Assembly (NCBI GenBank): GCA_009193035.1
Contig: SWDT01000248.1
Location: 62,001 to 126,000 of the forward strand
From: Halicephalobus mephisto
Taxonomy: Eukaryota > Nematoda > Chromadorea > Rhabditida > Panagrolaimidae
Direction of reading: 5' to 3'
Length of the DNA stretch: 64,000 bases
The translations under genes and the position numbers were made by a program. The stretch's first letter is position 1, and every line of letters begins with the position of its first letter. The notes below the pieces were generated by a model. It searched no databases. It saw only the letters and a list, made by a program, of their open reading frames with translations, and was not told where the DNA came from. Below are positions 31,928 through 43,104 of this stretch, in pieces.

Positions 31928-31951
31928 ATGTCATTGAAGAAATTTAAATGA
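31928..31951 (+). promoter_or_regulatory. Seven-codon uORF overlapping the cadherin start
   Basis: ATG at 31928 follows the acceptor TTTTAG directly and opens MSLKKFK, whose TGA (31949-31951) overlaps the cadherin start codon (31948-31950) as ATGA. If the mRNA begins at this acceptor, ribosomes would meet the uORF first, and the overlapping stop/start would allow reinitiation. The choice of the second ATG as the true start rests on the signal peptide that follows it. Confidence 0.55.
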
Positions 31952-34900
31952 AATCCAAAATGATTTTCTCGGGTTTCAAAACTACATTGCTCATTTTTGT
32001 TATTTTTTATTTACAAAATTCCGTCAAAGGTATGTTCATTTTTAAAAATATTTAAATTTTTCTAATTTCTTAAATTTTAAATTTTAAAAATGTTTAAATT
32101 TTTCAATTTTGTTAATTTTTAAAAATATTTAAATTTTTCAATTTCTTAATTTTTAAAAATATTTAAATTTTTCTAATTTCTTAAATTTTAAATTTTAAAA
32201 ATGTTTAAATTTTCTTAAATTTTATATTTAAAGAATTTTAAAAATACTTTAATTTTAGATTTTTTGAATTTTTTAAATTTTTAAATTTTCCTAAATTTTA
32301 AATTCAAAAAATTTTTAGAAATATTTAAATTTTTAATTTTCGGAATTTTTCTAATTTTTTTATTTAAAATTTTTTTAAATATTTGAATTTTGAAATTTTT
32401 TTGATTTTTAAATTTTCGAATTTTTAAGGAAAACCACTTCATGTTGATCCTAATTTTCTTTTTGTGGATGAAGATTGGCCTCTGGAAAAACCGCTTTCTG
32501 TGTCCATATGTGGTGATAATATTGAGAAAATCCGGATTATCTCGGGAAACGAGGATAATAGATTTTCGGTCTTTAAAACGAACCAAAGTTGCGGATCTTT
32601 GAAGCTCACCAAACCCCTAGATGCCGACGTGAGTTTTAAAATTAATAATTTTATTATTATAAAAACCATATATGAAAATTATTACGAAATATTTCCGGAG
32701 GAAATTTCTGGAAGTTTTTAGAAATTAAAGAAGGTTAAAATTTTAATTTTTTGTGACGGTTATTTCGTAATTTTACATATTTTTGAAATTAGTTATAATG
32801 TAAAAATTATATATGAATATTTCACAAAATGGTCCCAAGGAGAATTTTTAGAATCTCAAGTAGCCTAAAATTCTAGTTTTTCTACTGTGAATATTTCGTA
32901 ATTTTACGTTTTCGAAATTAATTATGTTTAGAATTTGAAAAAAGCATTTTTTTACAAAATGGTCCCAACACGAAGTTTCAGAAATTCCTAGTAGCTACAG
33001 TACTCTGATACTTTTACTTTCTGTAACAATTTCGAAATTAATTTTTTTTGAAATTATACTTTTTGAATAGATCTAGAAAGCTCTAGATTAAAGTTCAGTG
33101 GATTACGTGGTTCTATGTTCATTTTTTAAAATTAATTTTTATATATTAAATAATTAATAAATATCCTAAAAATTGTGACACTACAGTACCCCATTGAAAA
33201 CAAATTATTTTTATTTAAATATTTAAATGTACTGTAGCACTGGAACTAGGGTAGAAAATGTCTAGATTATTTATTATATATCAAAAAACTTGTGAAACTA
33301 AGAACACAAAAATAATAAAACGTGAAATGACTGCCAAATTTCTCAGGGACTTTCGTGCTGAGAGTCAGGTCACTCAGAACAGCTTAAAAATTCATAAAAT
33401 TATCAAGTTATTTATTTTTTGTTTTTTATCAAATATAAATTAAAAATTCTGAAAAATTCCAATATTTTATTTTATGAAAGTTGAAATTTGAATTTTTCGT
33501 GTTGGGACCTCGCTTTTTCAGAATATCTTAAATATTTATAAAATTATTTAAAATTATTTAATTTTTGTTTTTTATTAAAATATTAAAGTATTTTTAGCAA
33601 TTGCATTCTGATGGAACCCGGTGGCAATCTTTTTCGTTGTTGTTTGCCGGACTGAAAAAAGGCCAAAGAGCCAGTTTGGACATCCAAGTGGTCGATGTCA
33701 ACGATAATGTTCCTAAATTCGTAAATTGGAGATCAGAAGTCAATGTTTCTGAAGTGAGTGGTCATCTATTTAAAAAAACTAAAAAAAAATAAAAAATTTT
33801 TTTTAGAAAATTTCAATTGGTTCTGTTATTCAAAGAATTCAGACTTTTGATCCTGACACCGGCGTCGGAGGGATTGTTCGATTTTTTTCTAATGTAAGTT
33901 TTTATGGATCTACAAAACGTTAAAATAAAAAAAACTTTTTTCCGAAATTTTTGAATTCGCGCGCATAGGGGAGAGAGATGTACAAAAATGGAAAAAGTGG
34001 TAAATTTGGTGATTGTTAAAAAAGCCGACTCTTTCCGTTCACTTGGTATTCTCTCTCGCTCTCTTTCTACTCGATATTCTCTCTCACTCTCCTTCTACTC
34101 GATATTCTCTTTCACTCTCCTTCTACTTTATATTCTCTCGCGCTCTCTCCTTTCTTTCTTTTCTTTTTTACTTAAATTTTAGGATTTTCGAAATCTTCAC
34201 ATTGAGGAAGATTTCATAAAACTTTTTCGTTTTTTATAATAATGCTTCAATTCTCGTAAAAATAAGAGGTTTGTAAAAATAAAAAAATGAAAAATTTCAC
34301 AATTTCTCTGAAATAATTTTTTATATAAATTTCGAAATTTTTATAATTCACTTTTTTAGAGTGAGAAATTCAGCATCGAAAACGAACGATGTTCGAATTC
34401 TTACTGTCATGCTGAATTGATTCTGAAATCTCCCCTTGACTATGAATCCAATCCTGTAGAACACGTTACTGTAGTTGCGAGAGACGGGGCTTCGTTGACG
34501 AAACACGCTAATGAATTCGTGGCTAATTTGACGATTAATGTGATCGACGAACAAGATACTCCTCCTGCGTTTTTGACGACCATTTCTGGACCGATAAAAA
34601 TTATGGAAAATCTGGCAGTCGGATCAAAAGTCCTCCAAGTGAATGCCGTCGATGGAGACAGATATGCTCCGAAGAAAAACGAAATAAATTATGAAATCGT
34701 CGGAAAAAGTGATTACTTCCAGATAGATCCCGTCAGTGGAACCGTGATTCTCAAAAAAAATCTCGACAGAGAAACTGATCCTCGGATTACAGTAGTTATC
34801 ATGGCTACCGAACAAGACGACATAAAAATGAGCAGTGAAATGACTGTTGAATTCGTCGTTGAAGACGCTAACGATAATCCCCCTCAGTGTTCGTCCCAAA

Positions 34901-37900
34901 AATACAATGTCCAACTTAATCGGATGACGAAAAAGTTGAACGTGAATAAGCCTATTACTGTATTTGACGTGGATCAGGTTCGAGTTTTATTTTCACAAAT
35001 TTTAAAATTACAAAAATTAGAATTTTTTGAAATTTTCGAACTCGCGAAAAGTGAGTGAAAATGAAAAAAAACAAATCGGTCCAAAACTGATTGTTTTTCC
35101 CTCTCATTTACCTAAAATCTGGAATCTTTCAAAAAGTTTAAAAAATTCATTTCTAAATAATTTTTAAAAATTACTTATTCCTAAATTTTTGAATTCCCGC
35201 GTAAAGTGAGAGAAATTTACAAAAATAGAAAAAGCGGCAAATCTGGGAACTACCAAATTCGACTCGCGTTTTTCCACTCTCTACCTAAATTTTAAGATTT
35301 TTCTAAAAAATTGGTTTCAAAACAACTTTGTAAAAATTGTTATTTTTAATTTTTTAAATAACAAATTTTTTGGAAATTGGAATTCCCGCGAAAAGTGAGA
35401 GAGGTGTAGAGAATGGAAAAATGGCAAATCTGGCAATGATTAAGAAATCCGACTCGCGTTTTTCTCATTCTCTTCTCTTTTTTAATTTTACAATTCTTAA
35501 AAATTTGTTTCAAAATAATCTTATAAAAACTTTCATTTTTGGATAATAATATTGAAATTTCTAAAATTTTTAATTTTTTAAATGATTTAAAATTCCAGGG
35601 AAAAAATGCCCGATTCGACGTCGAACTAAATGGAGAATTTTCTGAATCCTTTTCTGTCCAGCCGAAGAAGATCCAGGGGACGTCGGATTTGCAGATTACT
35701 GTGGTGGATTTTGAATCCTTAGAATACGTGACTGATTCTGAAATTATTCTCGAACTCCACCTGGTCCCTCGGGATGACGCTCGTCCGGGATCTTCGACGA
35801 AGTGCTTAATCCTCGTCGAATTGGATCCAATTGCTCAAAAAAATATCCCGAAAATATTTAAATTAAAACAACAAATTTTCAAAGTACAGATAATGGAGAA
35901 CATGGCAGCTCCACAAATCCTCGCGAATCTGACTGATCCGTCGGATGTGGACATCGTCTACACCATCGAAGGCCCCGGAGCCACTCTGTTTTCCGTCAAC
36001 GAAGATTCTCAATTTGTAACTTCTGAAGTCCTCGATGCAGAAGTCTCCAGAAGCTACGAATTGACGGTTTCTGCGAACAAAGAAGGCCAGATGGCCGTGA
36101 CGAAGATTCAAGTCGCCGTTCTGGACGAGAACGACAATGAGCCCGTGTTCGAAAAGCCTCATTACATCTTCAACGTTACGGAAGAGACGGAGGCGACATT
36201 CTACGTAAAGGTTAGTTTTAAAATGAAAAATTTAAATTTTAAAGATTTTTTAAAATTTTTGAATTCGCGCCAAAAAGGAAAACCTTTGTAAAAATAAAAA
36301 AAATTAAAAATCTGGCAACTTTTGTTGACATCAACTTGTTTTTTTTAATTTTATTTAACTTCTAGAAGTTTAAAATAATTTCGAAAAATTGTGTTTTTGA
36401 TTTTGGGAACTTTTGAATTTGCGCGTACAGGGCGAACAAGCTTCAAAAAAGTTCAAAAAGGCAAAACTGGCTATTATTAACAATTTACTTCCTCTTTTTT
36501 CTCTCTTTTTCTACTCGCACTTCCCCTCTCTCCTCTCTCTTTCTTTTTCCACTCGCACTCGCTCTCTTTCTTCATTCGCTCTCCCCCTCTCTCCTCTCTC
36601 TTTTTTACCTAAATTTTAGGATTTCAAAAACTTCTAGAAATTCATATTTAAAAAATTCCGTTAAAATTTTTGTGATTTTTATAATAATAATTTTTTAAAA
36701 TTTTTGAATTGTTGCGAAAAAAGAAAATTATATAAATGGGAAGTTTGGGAATTTTACTGCAATCAACTTGTTTTTTTTCTTTTAAATCCCAAAAATTGGT
36801 TTCAAAATAATTTTATAAACTTTATTTTTTAAATTTAATTTCAGGCAACCGACGCTGATTCTCCCGCAAATGGCGAAATTGCCTACAGTATTCTTCCTCC
36901 TGTTCCAGAAAATATTTCAGTAAACGAAAAAACAGGAAGAATCACTGTTGGGAAAATCGATGTAGATAAATTAAATTCCTCAAAAATTGAATTCCGAATA
37001 ATAGCCAACGACAACGGAGAACCAAATTTGAACTCGACTACGGTAGTCACATTGAACATCAAAGATTTGAACGATAATGTTCCATTTTTCTCTAAAAAAG
37101 CTTACAGTGTGATTTTGAATTGTGGAATTCCATTGAATTCCACCGTAGTCAAAGTGAAGGCCTTGGATATGGATTTGACCGGGTCTAGGATCAGATATGA
37201 ACTTCCCGGAGAAATGCAGAATTATTTCAAAGTCGATCCAGTGACTGGAATTGTTATTTTTTGGAAGGAGTTGCCTAAAAATAGACGGGATTTCCATTTC
37301 AACATTATTGCCAGAGACGACGGAAGACCCCCGAAGCAGGCTGTGACCAGGGTTACGGTAAGGGTTGCTGACTGTGTCGATGAAGAAACTAATCAAATTG
37401 CCGAAGCAGAAGCCACTCCAGAGATACTAATTCTGACTACAGTATCCACTACAATGATGGAGTCTACCACAACTTGGGGAAATTTGATCGAAGAAAAAGC
37501 GTTAAATATTTTCCAAAATAAACCTTTCAATAAGCTGGATGGAGCCACTCGCGTCTTCGTCCCGAAGCATCTGACGGCGGATGTGGAGGAGAATTCGGCC
37601 ATCGGGACCAAGATTCTGGATCTGGATATCCAAAACGAAACAAATTACGAATTTCATTTTTCGACTCACGAAGCGGATAAAGTGAAATTTGTAAAAATGA
37701 ACAAACTTGGAGAATTGAGGACGGCGGAAAACATCGATTTTGAAGAAACCAAAACCATCAATGGAAGTATTTTTGCAAGATCTAACAAAAGGAATCTGCT
37801 GTACGCTACAGTAACCATAAATATCATCGACAAAAACGACAACAAACCCGTTTTTCGATTGTCCAAAAATCACACAATTCAATTATCTGCAAAAACGGAA

Positions 37901-40900
37901 ATAGGCCATACTTTGGAGTTACCGTATCCTCTGGCAACGGATCAAGATGCATCTTTAGATTTTTCCACAATTGTCTACGAAATGAAAGAAAATAATTCCA
38001 ACGGTATTTCGTGTTTCAAAATCGACAGAAATTCGTCGATTATTCAGTTGACGAATTCCCTGGATTCCTGTTCGTCGAGTAAAATTTATTTGTTTATCCA
38101 AGCCATGGATAATCCCAGAGGGAATTTGAACGAGAGAAATATTGTCAACCATACGGTAATTTTTCATTATTTTTTAAAAACATCGAAATTTAAAAAATAT
38201 AATTTCTGAAATTTTTAAACTCCCGCCAAAAATGAAAGATTTGTAAAAAGTGGACAATTTGGCAATTCCACTAAAATGAAGCTTTTTCTTTACGTTTTAG
38301 AATTTTTTAGAAATTTCGTAACTTTCGGTTCTAATTTTTGAATTCGCGCGCATAGGGGAGAGAGATGTACAAAAATGGAAAAAGTGGTAAATTTGGTGAT
38401 TGTTAAAAAAGTCGACTCTTTCCGTTCACTTGGTATTCTCTCTCGCTCTCTTTTTACTCGGTATTCTCTTTCGCTTTCATTCTACTCTATATTCTCTCTC
38501 ACTCTCTTTCTACTCTGTATTCTCTCTCACTCTCTCCTCTCTCTTTTCTTTTTTGTTTAAATTTTAGGATTTTTAAAAATTTTATGTCAAATTATCTTTG
38601 TTAAAATTTCTATTATTTTTATAATAATATCGTTTCCGCGAAAAATGAGAACTGTTTCCGAAAATGAAAAGAATAGGAAATCTAATAATTTTGGAATTAA
38701 AATTAATTCAATTTTTTAATTTGAAAAGTATAAGAATTCTAAAAAATTTTAAAATACTTTTTATTTCCGTAATTTTTAATTATTAAAATAAATTTTAGTT
38801 GATTATTGAAATTTTGGATAATCCGGATTCGACGACGGCGATTTCTCAAGGCGCAAATCTGACTTCGGAAATTTTCAAATTTGTTCCAAACGAAATAAGC
38901 GTTTTCGAAGACGAATCTATCGGAAGCGTTCTTTTGGTAATTAATAGTGATGAAATTACGAAAATTACGACAGAAAATAATTCGATTTCCGACACTTCAA
39001 AAATGAACATCGAATTGACGGTCAGAAATTCGGACCTTGTGGAACTCACAAATGGATCCGAACTTCGATTACGAAAATCCCTCAAAGGATACGTCAACCA
39101 GAAGATTTGTGTCCACATAGAAGCCAAATTGGATGTAGATTCAATGGTACCTCAACTTGTGTCGAAAAGTGTCTGTTTGGCGATCAAACCCAGACCCAAA
39201 GGTCCTGTAGTTTTTTTCCCGCTCCAGAATTCAATCCACAAATTCAAAGAAAACACAAAATACGAAAGTTTGTTGAATTTCAACGTTTCTTCGACAATTT
39301 TGGATCCGAAATTGAGCGGTCTAAAGTACGGTATTGTAGAAACCAAAAACGACGATTGGAAAAGCTTCACAATTGATTCCAGAGGAGTTTTGAAATCAAA
39401 ACACGAATTCGATTTTGAAAAAAAAGAAAAATATAATCTTCAAATCCAAGTTTGCGATTTCAACGATAGCTGTACTGACGTCACTTTCAGAATCCAAGTG
39501 GAGGATTTGAACGATCATTGTCCGGCATTTTCGCATAAATTCGAAATTTTCGAAATTTCCGAAAATCAACCTGTAGGACCTGAAGGCATGGTTATCGGCG
39601 AATTCAGACCGGCAGAAGACGCAGATGGAACATCTGAAAAAAGATCAATTTGTTACAAAATTGAAGAATCTGATTCAATTTTCTTTTTGCCTGATTTTCG
39701 AAATTCAATTTTATTCGTTAAAAAATCTCTTGATCGTGAAGAAATCAATCAATACAACGTTACAGTAATCGCTGTGGATTGTCATTTCAAAGAAAGAGAT
39801 TTAAACTGCACTGAAGGAAATTCTAGAGGAAGTTTTAAAAAACTTTTAATTATTAACGTCGCAGATTTGAATGACAATTTTCCGAAATTCACTCAGAAGG
39901 AATATTACGGAAAAGTCATAGAAAGAAAAACAAAATTCGGAGAAAAAATTCTCCAAGTAGAAGCGGTTGATCCCGATGTCGAAATCAAGGGACTCCATTA
40001 CTCCATGAGCAGTGCCGTCAGAACAGAAGACGACGTGATTCCTCGAGAAGAAGCCCCATTCCACATCGACAGTAAGACAGGGGACATCATTTCTCATGTC
40101 GTTTATTCCTCAAAAATGCCACATTCATATAACTTCCGCGTAGTGGTCCGGGATGGAGCCGAACACGAAGACGAAGCTTCCGTCACGGTTTGTTCATTTT
40201 TCATATATCAAATACTTTTCGTCTCAGGACTTATATACTAATCAAACATGTTTTCCTGACCGACTTCCCTAAAAAGACGGGAGTCAAGACTCCTCAGTCG
40301 GGATTCGAACCCAAACCTCGCGAATGACAATCAGGAATTCTGACGACTGCACCACTGAAGAAACTCCCTCAAATTCTAAAATTAATTAATAACTTTCTAG
40401 ATTTCTGTGATAAATTACAACGAGCAAGTGGAGTTAATCTTTGATCAACCGGAAGAAACAATTTCTAATAATAAAAGAGAAATTTCGAAACTTATGTTCG
40501 ATGTTACTTCAATGTATTTTGTCATCGACGATATCAGTGGCCAAGGAAACTCCACAAACGTCCTTGGGCACTTTTTGGAAAAAGATAAACTTCTAGCTTC
40601 TGCTTCAAAAGCACTAATGTAAGTTCAGTATCAAATTTGATATATGAAAATCGATTTTTTCAGGGTCTTTGAAGAGTCAAAATCAGAACAAGCCCAAAAA
40701 GCACGACACGAACTCCGACGAAACCACGGACTGAGGGAAATTTCCTCAGAAAACACTCAACCGGACTTAATCAACACTGTTTTCAACAGTTCCATCGACG
40801 GATATACAATTATGCTCGGATCTATTTTCACTGTTATTTTCTTATTGTTATTTTTACTAATCACATATCTTTGTTGTCATCGTTCAACAAAAACCAGTGG

Positions 40901-41195
40901 AAAACTCAATTGTTCCATAATTAATCAAGACCTCATATATGGAAATGGAACATCAACTTCTGGAATAGGTTTACATTTCCCAAAAAATTCTGGATCAGGA
41001 CTAATAGGTACAATGACAGCACAACACACATCCACACTTAATCACCCCCAGAGGTATATAAAATATTAAATTTTTTTCAAATTTCACTTTAGGCCTCAAT
41101 CCAGTCACCAACCAGCACCCGGGCCACTCAGGGAGGATATCCTAAATCCACCAGATCCACAAATGTTCGATGCTTTGCAATCTACAGAACTCTGA
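31948..41195 (+). CDS. Cadherin, about 10 EC repeats, single-pass, 1721 aa
   Basis: Calcium-dependent cell-adhes­ion receptor. Eleven exons join in phase: 31948-32029, 32429-32628, 33598-33753, 33807-33893, 34360-34977, 35599-36210, 36845-38155, 38799-40187, 40401-40618, 40664-41053 and 41093-41195. Exon 1 is a signal peptide (TTLLIFVIFYLQNSV). EC-linker calcium motifs follow at intervals of about 110 residues: DVNDNVPKF, DEQDTPPAF, DANDNPPQC, DENDNEPVF, DLNDNVPFF, DKNDNKPVF, DLNDHCPAF and DLNDNFPKF. One or two further linkers are degenerate. There are no EGF or laminin-G modules. The transmembrane helix is in exon 10 (TVIFLLLFLLITYLCC). The cytoplasmic tail is about 90 aa, Ser/Pro-rich, ends LQSTEL, and has no obvious catenin-binding region, so this is a non-classical cadherin. 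I cannot say which of the worm cdh genes is orthologous. Confidence 0.92.
33945..34190 (+). repeat. Dispersed repeat copy with CTCTCTCG tract, cadherin intron 4
   Basis: Begins GAATTCGCGCGCATAGGGGA, continues through GGAAAAAGTGGTAAATTTGG and TTCCGTTCACTTGGTATTC, then a (TCTCTCGCTCTCT)-type pyrimidine tract and TTTACTTAAATTTTAGGATT. It is almost identical to 38335-38575 in intron 7 of the same gene. Confidence 0.85.
35165..35300 (+). repeat. Reference copy of the CCCGCG/GACTCGCG dispersed family
   Basis: The repeat runs GAATTCCCGCGTAAAGTGAG, then AAAAAGCGGCAAATCTGGGA, then AATTCGACTCGCGTTTTTCC, then CTACCTAAATTTTAAGATT. A second, slightly shorter copy follows at 35375-35520. Both are in cadherin intron 5. 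Members occur across the window in introns and intergenic DNA, in both orientations, so it is a mobile-derived or otherwise amplified interspersed repeat. No terminal inverted repeats or coding capacity are visible. Confidence 0.8.
36405..36625 (+). repeat. Dispersed repeat copy with long pyrimidine tract, cadherin intron 6
   Basis: Begins GAATTTGCGCGTACAGGGCG, passes through AAAAGGCAAAACTGGC and then a roughly 110-nt pyrimidine tract of CTCTCT, CACTCGCACTC and TTTTTCTACTCG, ending TTTACCTAAATTTTAGGATT. It is related to the copies at 33945 and 38335, with a longer tract. Confidence 0.75.
38335..38575 (+). repeat. Dispersed repeat copy, cadherin intron 7
   Basis: Over its first 120 bases it differs from 33945-34190 by only a few substitutions; the differences lie mainly in the CTCTCT tract. 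Such similarity between two introns of one gene implies recent duplication or gene conversion. Confidence 0.85.
40291..40361 (-). tRNA. tRNA-like element or tRNA pseudogene in a cadherin intron
   Basis: Read on the minus strand, the 71-nt element begins TCTTCAG and ends CTGAGGA, a 7-bp acceptor stem with one G-U pair. Just before the 3' half-stem is a T arm TTGGG-TTCGAAT-CCCGA containing the pol III B-box GGTTCGAATCC. The 5' region GTGGTGCAGTCG resembles an A-box. The D arm and anticodon arm do not fold well (the middle reads GAATTCCTGATTGTCATTCG), so no anticodon can be named. It is probably a degenerate tRNA gene or the head of a tRNA-derived SINE, antisense within the intron 40188-40400. 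Confidence 0.5.
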
Positions 41196-41603
41196 TCCGA
41201 GTGTTTCATCGTCGAAATTCTGACTTCTCAACGATCTCTAATTTTAATTTTTTGTAAAATATTCACTTATATTAAAAGATAAAAAATTGGTTACACAAAC
41301 CTTTATTTACAACCCGTAAGAGGCACCTGTAGAACAAGCAGAAGGCTCAACACAAAATACATAAGCCTGGGTTCTATTTCACCAAAATCGACAGTCAAAG
41401 TTCAGTCAAAATTTAAACTTTTCCGTTTTAAAACAGCAAATTTCTCCATTTCAAAAACTTTACCCAAATTACCAAATTCGCTTATATCACTTTCCGAATA
41501 AAAACTAACCAAAATCAAAACGCAAAAATTCCAACGTTGAACTTTGAATATCAATTCTGACAAAACAAACCATTGATAAAAAAATTCAATAAAACAAAGC
41601 ACT
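41196..41603. other. Spacer between convergent cadherin and ankyrin genes
   Basis: 408 bp containing both 3' UTRs. On the plus side there is no perfect AATAAA before about 41290; on the minus side the sequence near 41590 (plus-strand CAATAAAAC) is in the wrong orientation. A 75-codon minus-strand frame (41629-41402) is AT-driven and not called. Confidence 0.5.
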
Positions 41604-42513
41604 TCAATTGTTATTCTCCTTGTCTGCAATATTCAGAAGATCATAAAAAACAGGAGAAGGAGGACAATCAATAGGGTGATCCTCATCAAGGCATCTCATC
41701 AAAGAAGACAGAAAATTAGCCGTTTTCACTTGCTTGGCTCTCTGGGCGATTTCCAAAGGGGTTTTGCCCATTTTGTCCGGAGTCGTCAGAAAACTAACAA
41801 TCAGATGATTAGAGGTACGAGTCATAGATTCACGATGTTCAAACTTGTAGAGATCAGAAAGCTTACGGACATCAGACACAATTTGCATAATATACTTGAT
41901 GAAATCCACAAATCCAATTTTCGCAGCAAGATGAAAAGCATTTGCCCTCATTCCTTGATGCAGAATCGTCGGACGATCAATATTCAAGTTGATAACATAG
42001 TTAAGATTCGAATCAATCAGCATCTTGCAGTTTTCAAAGTCGGCTTTACGAAGATATCCAGCAAAAACGTTCAGATCTGACGTTAGAAGACGAGGAAATG
42101 GAGACTTGTAGCCGTCCGTGGCGGCTTCTTGTTGATCCGGATTCAAGCAAAGAGCCCGAAATTGTTTAAAGATTTCCATGGCATCAGCTTCAGAATTTTC
42201 CACAACCAAGCGACCATCTACAATCGACATGTAACTATCAAAAAACGATTATTTACTTACTTTTCGACTTGTATTCTGGGGAGTTTATAATGACTAAACC
42301 GTCTTTAACAGATGAAACAGGAACAGGTTTCGGAGAATCCGTATGAAAAACAAAGGCAACTTTATTCGCATGTGAAATCAACTGTCGAGAGTTATTTAGC
42401 TCATGTAACGGCTCATTAGCGTCAACGACTTCAGATTGATCTTGATTCTCTTCCACATCGTCAGAGGAGCATTCCGGATCTGGATTCCGTCCACGAAAGA
42501 GGCCTTGGCCCAT
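41604..42513 (-). CDS. lem-4: ANKLE2/LEM-4-type ankyrin protein, 288 aa
   Basis: Relative of ANKLE2 (LEM4), which controls BAF dephosphorylation during nuclear envelope reassembly after mitosis. Exons 42513-42261 and 42217-41604 join in phase across a 43-nt intron (donor AAAA|GTAAGT, acceptor TTGTAG). The signature block is PFPRLLTSDLNVFAGYL, then RPTILHQGMRANAFHLAAK (matching the PTILHEGCRYNALHVAAK block of human ANKLE2), then LTTPDKMGKTPLEIAQRAK. The N-terminal 85 residues are acidic and disordered and include DGLVIINSPEY. No LEM domain is visible, and at 288 aa it is much shorter than human ANKLE2 (over 900 aa), lacking everything C-terminal to the ankyrin region. It follows nbet-1 by 169 bp on the same strand. 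Confidence 0.85.
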
Positions 42514-42530
42514 CTGTAATCACATGAAAT
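42514..42530 (-). promoter_or_regulatory. Trans-splice acceptor abutting the ANKLE2-type ATG
   Basis: On the minus strand ATGTGATTACAG is followed directly by ATGGGCC. An acceptor immediately before the start codon and 169 bp downstream of the nbet-1 stop fits spliced-leader trans-splicing of a downstream operon gene. Confidence 0.65.
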
Positions 42531-42682
42531 CCTGCATAAAGTCCTTCCACTAAGATATCCAAACGTGTAAAACGTTATCAAAGAAATTTTGCATCAAATA
42601 ACCTTTATATCAATCAATAAATTATTTCCCCGAAACCAATACCGCGAAATGAAAGTCTGATGTGTAAATTTGGAATAAATTT

Positions 42683-43104
42683 TTAGCGGATCATGTAATA
42701 GATGCACAGGAATATAAAGAACGAAAATAGCACCAGATAACAGAGAACATTGCCGCCTGAAAAGTAAAAGTTACGAAATCGATATACAATAACAACCTAC
42801 CTCGTGCCCGGGAGACGATTCCTAATTTTTTCATTGTCGCACCTAGTAGTCCGTGACTAGAGTCCATGTCGCGTCCCATATCGTTCAATAACTTATTTTG
42901 AGACCGAGCTTCTTCACCGATATCGATAGTGACGCGTTTTAGATTGCCAATTTTATCCCTCAATCCATCTAGCATCTGATCATTTTGGTGTTCTAAGTAA
43001 TTATTCCCCTCATAACCTCCGTTAACATTACCTGAAATAAAGTCCATATATAACTATCGGTGAGAAATTTAAAAAAGAAAACCTCTACTTGATCGATAAG
43101 CCAT
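42683..43104 (-). CDS. nbet-1: BET1-type Qc-SNARE
   Basis: SNARE for ER-to-Golgi vesicle fusion. Exons 43104-43083, 43031-42801 and 42756-42683 join in phase to 108 aa. The SNARE motif runs from LEHQNDQMLDGLRDKIGNLK through IDIGEEARSQNKLLNDMGRD to HGLLGATMKKLGIVSR. The zero-layer glutamine is in the SQNKLL segment, aligned with TQNKLLAEM of human BET1. The C-terminal tail anchor is VLCYLVLFSFFIFLCIYYMIR. Length and architecture match the family. It is the first gene of a probable operon with the ANKLE2-type gene and divergent from the phosphate carrier. Confidence 0.93.

Noticed and set aside
42217..42261. Very short 22-nt or 26-nt intron in the ANKLE2-type gene
   Set aside because: Acceptor GATAG would need an intron far shorter than any other here. 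The next acceptor, TTGTAG, gives a 43-nt intron and correct phase.
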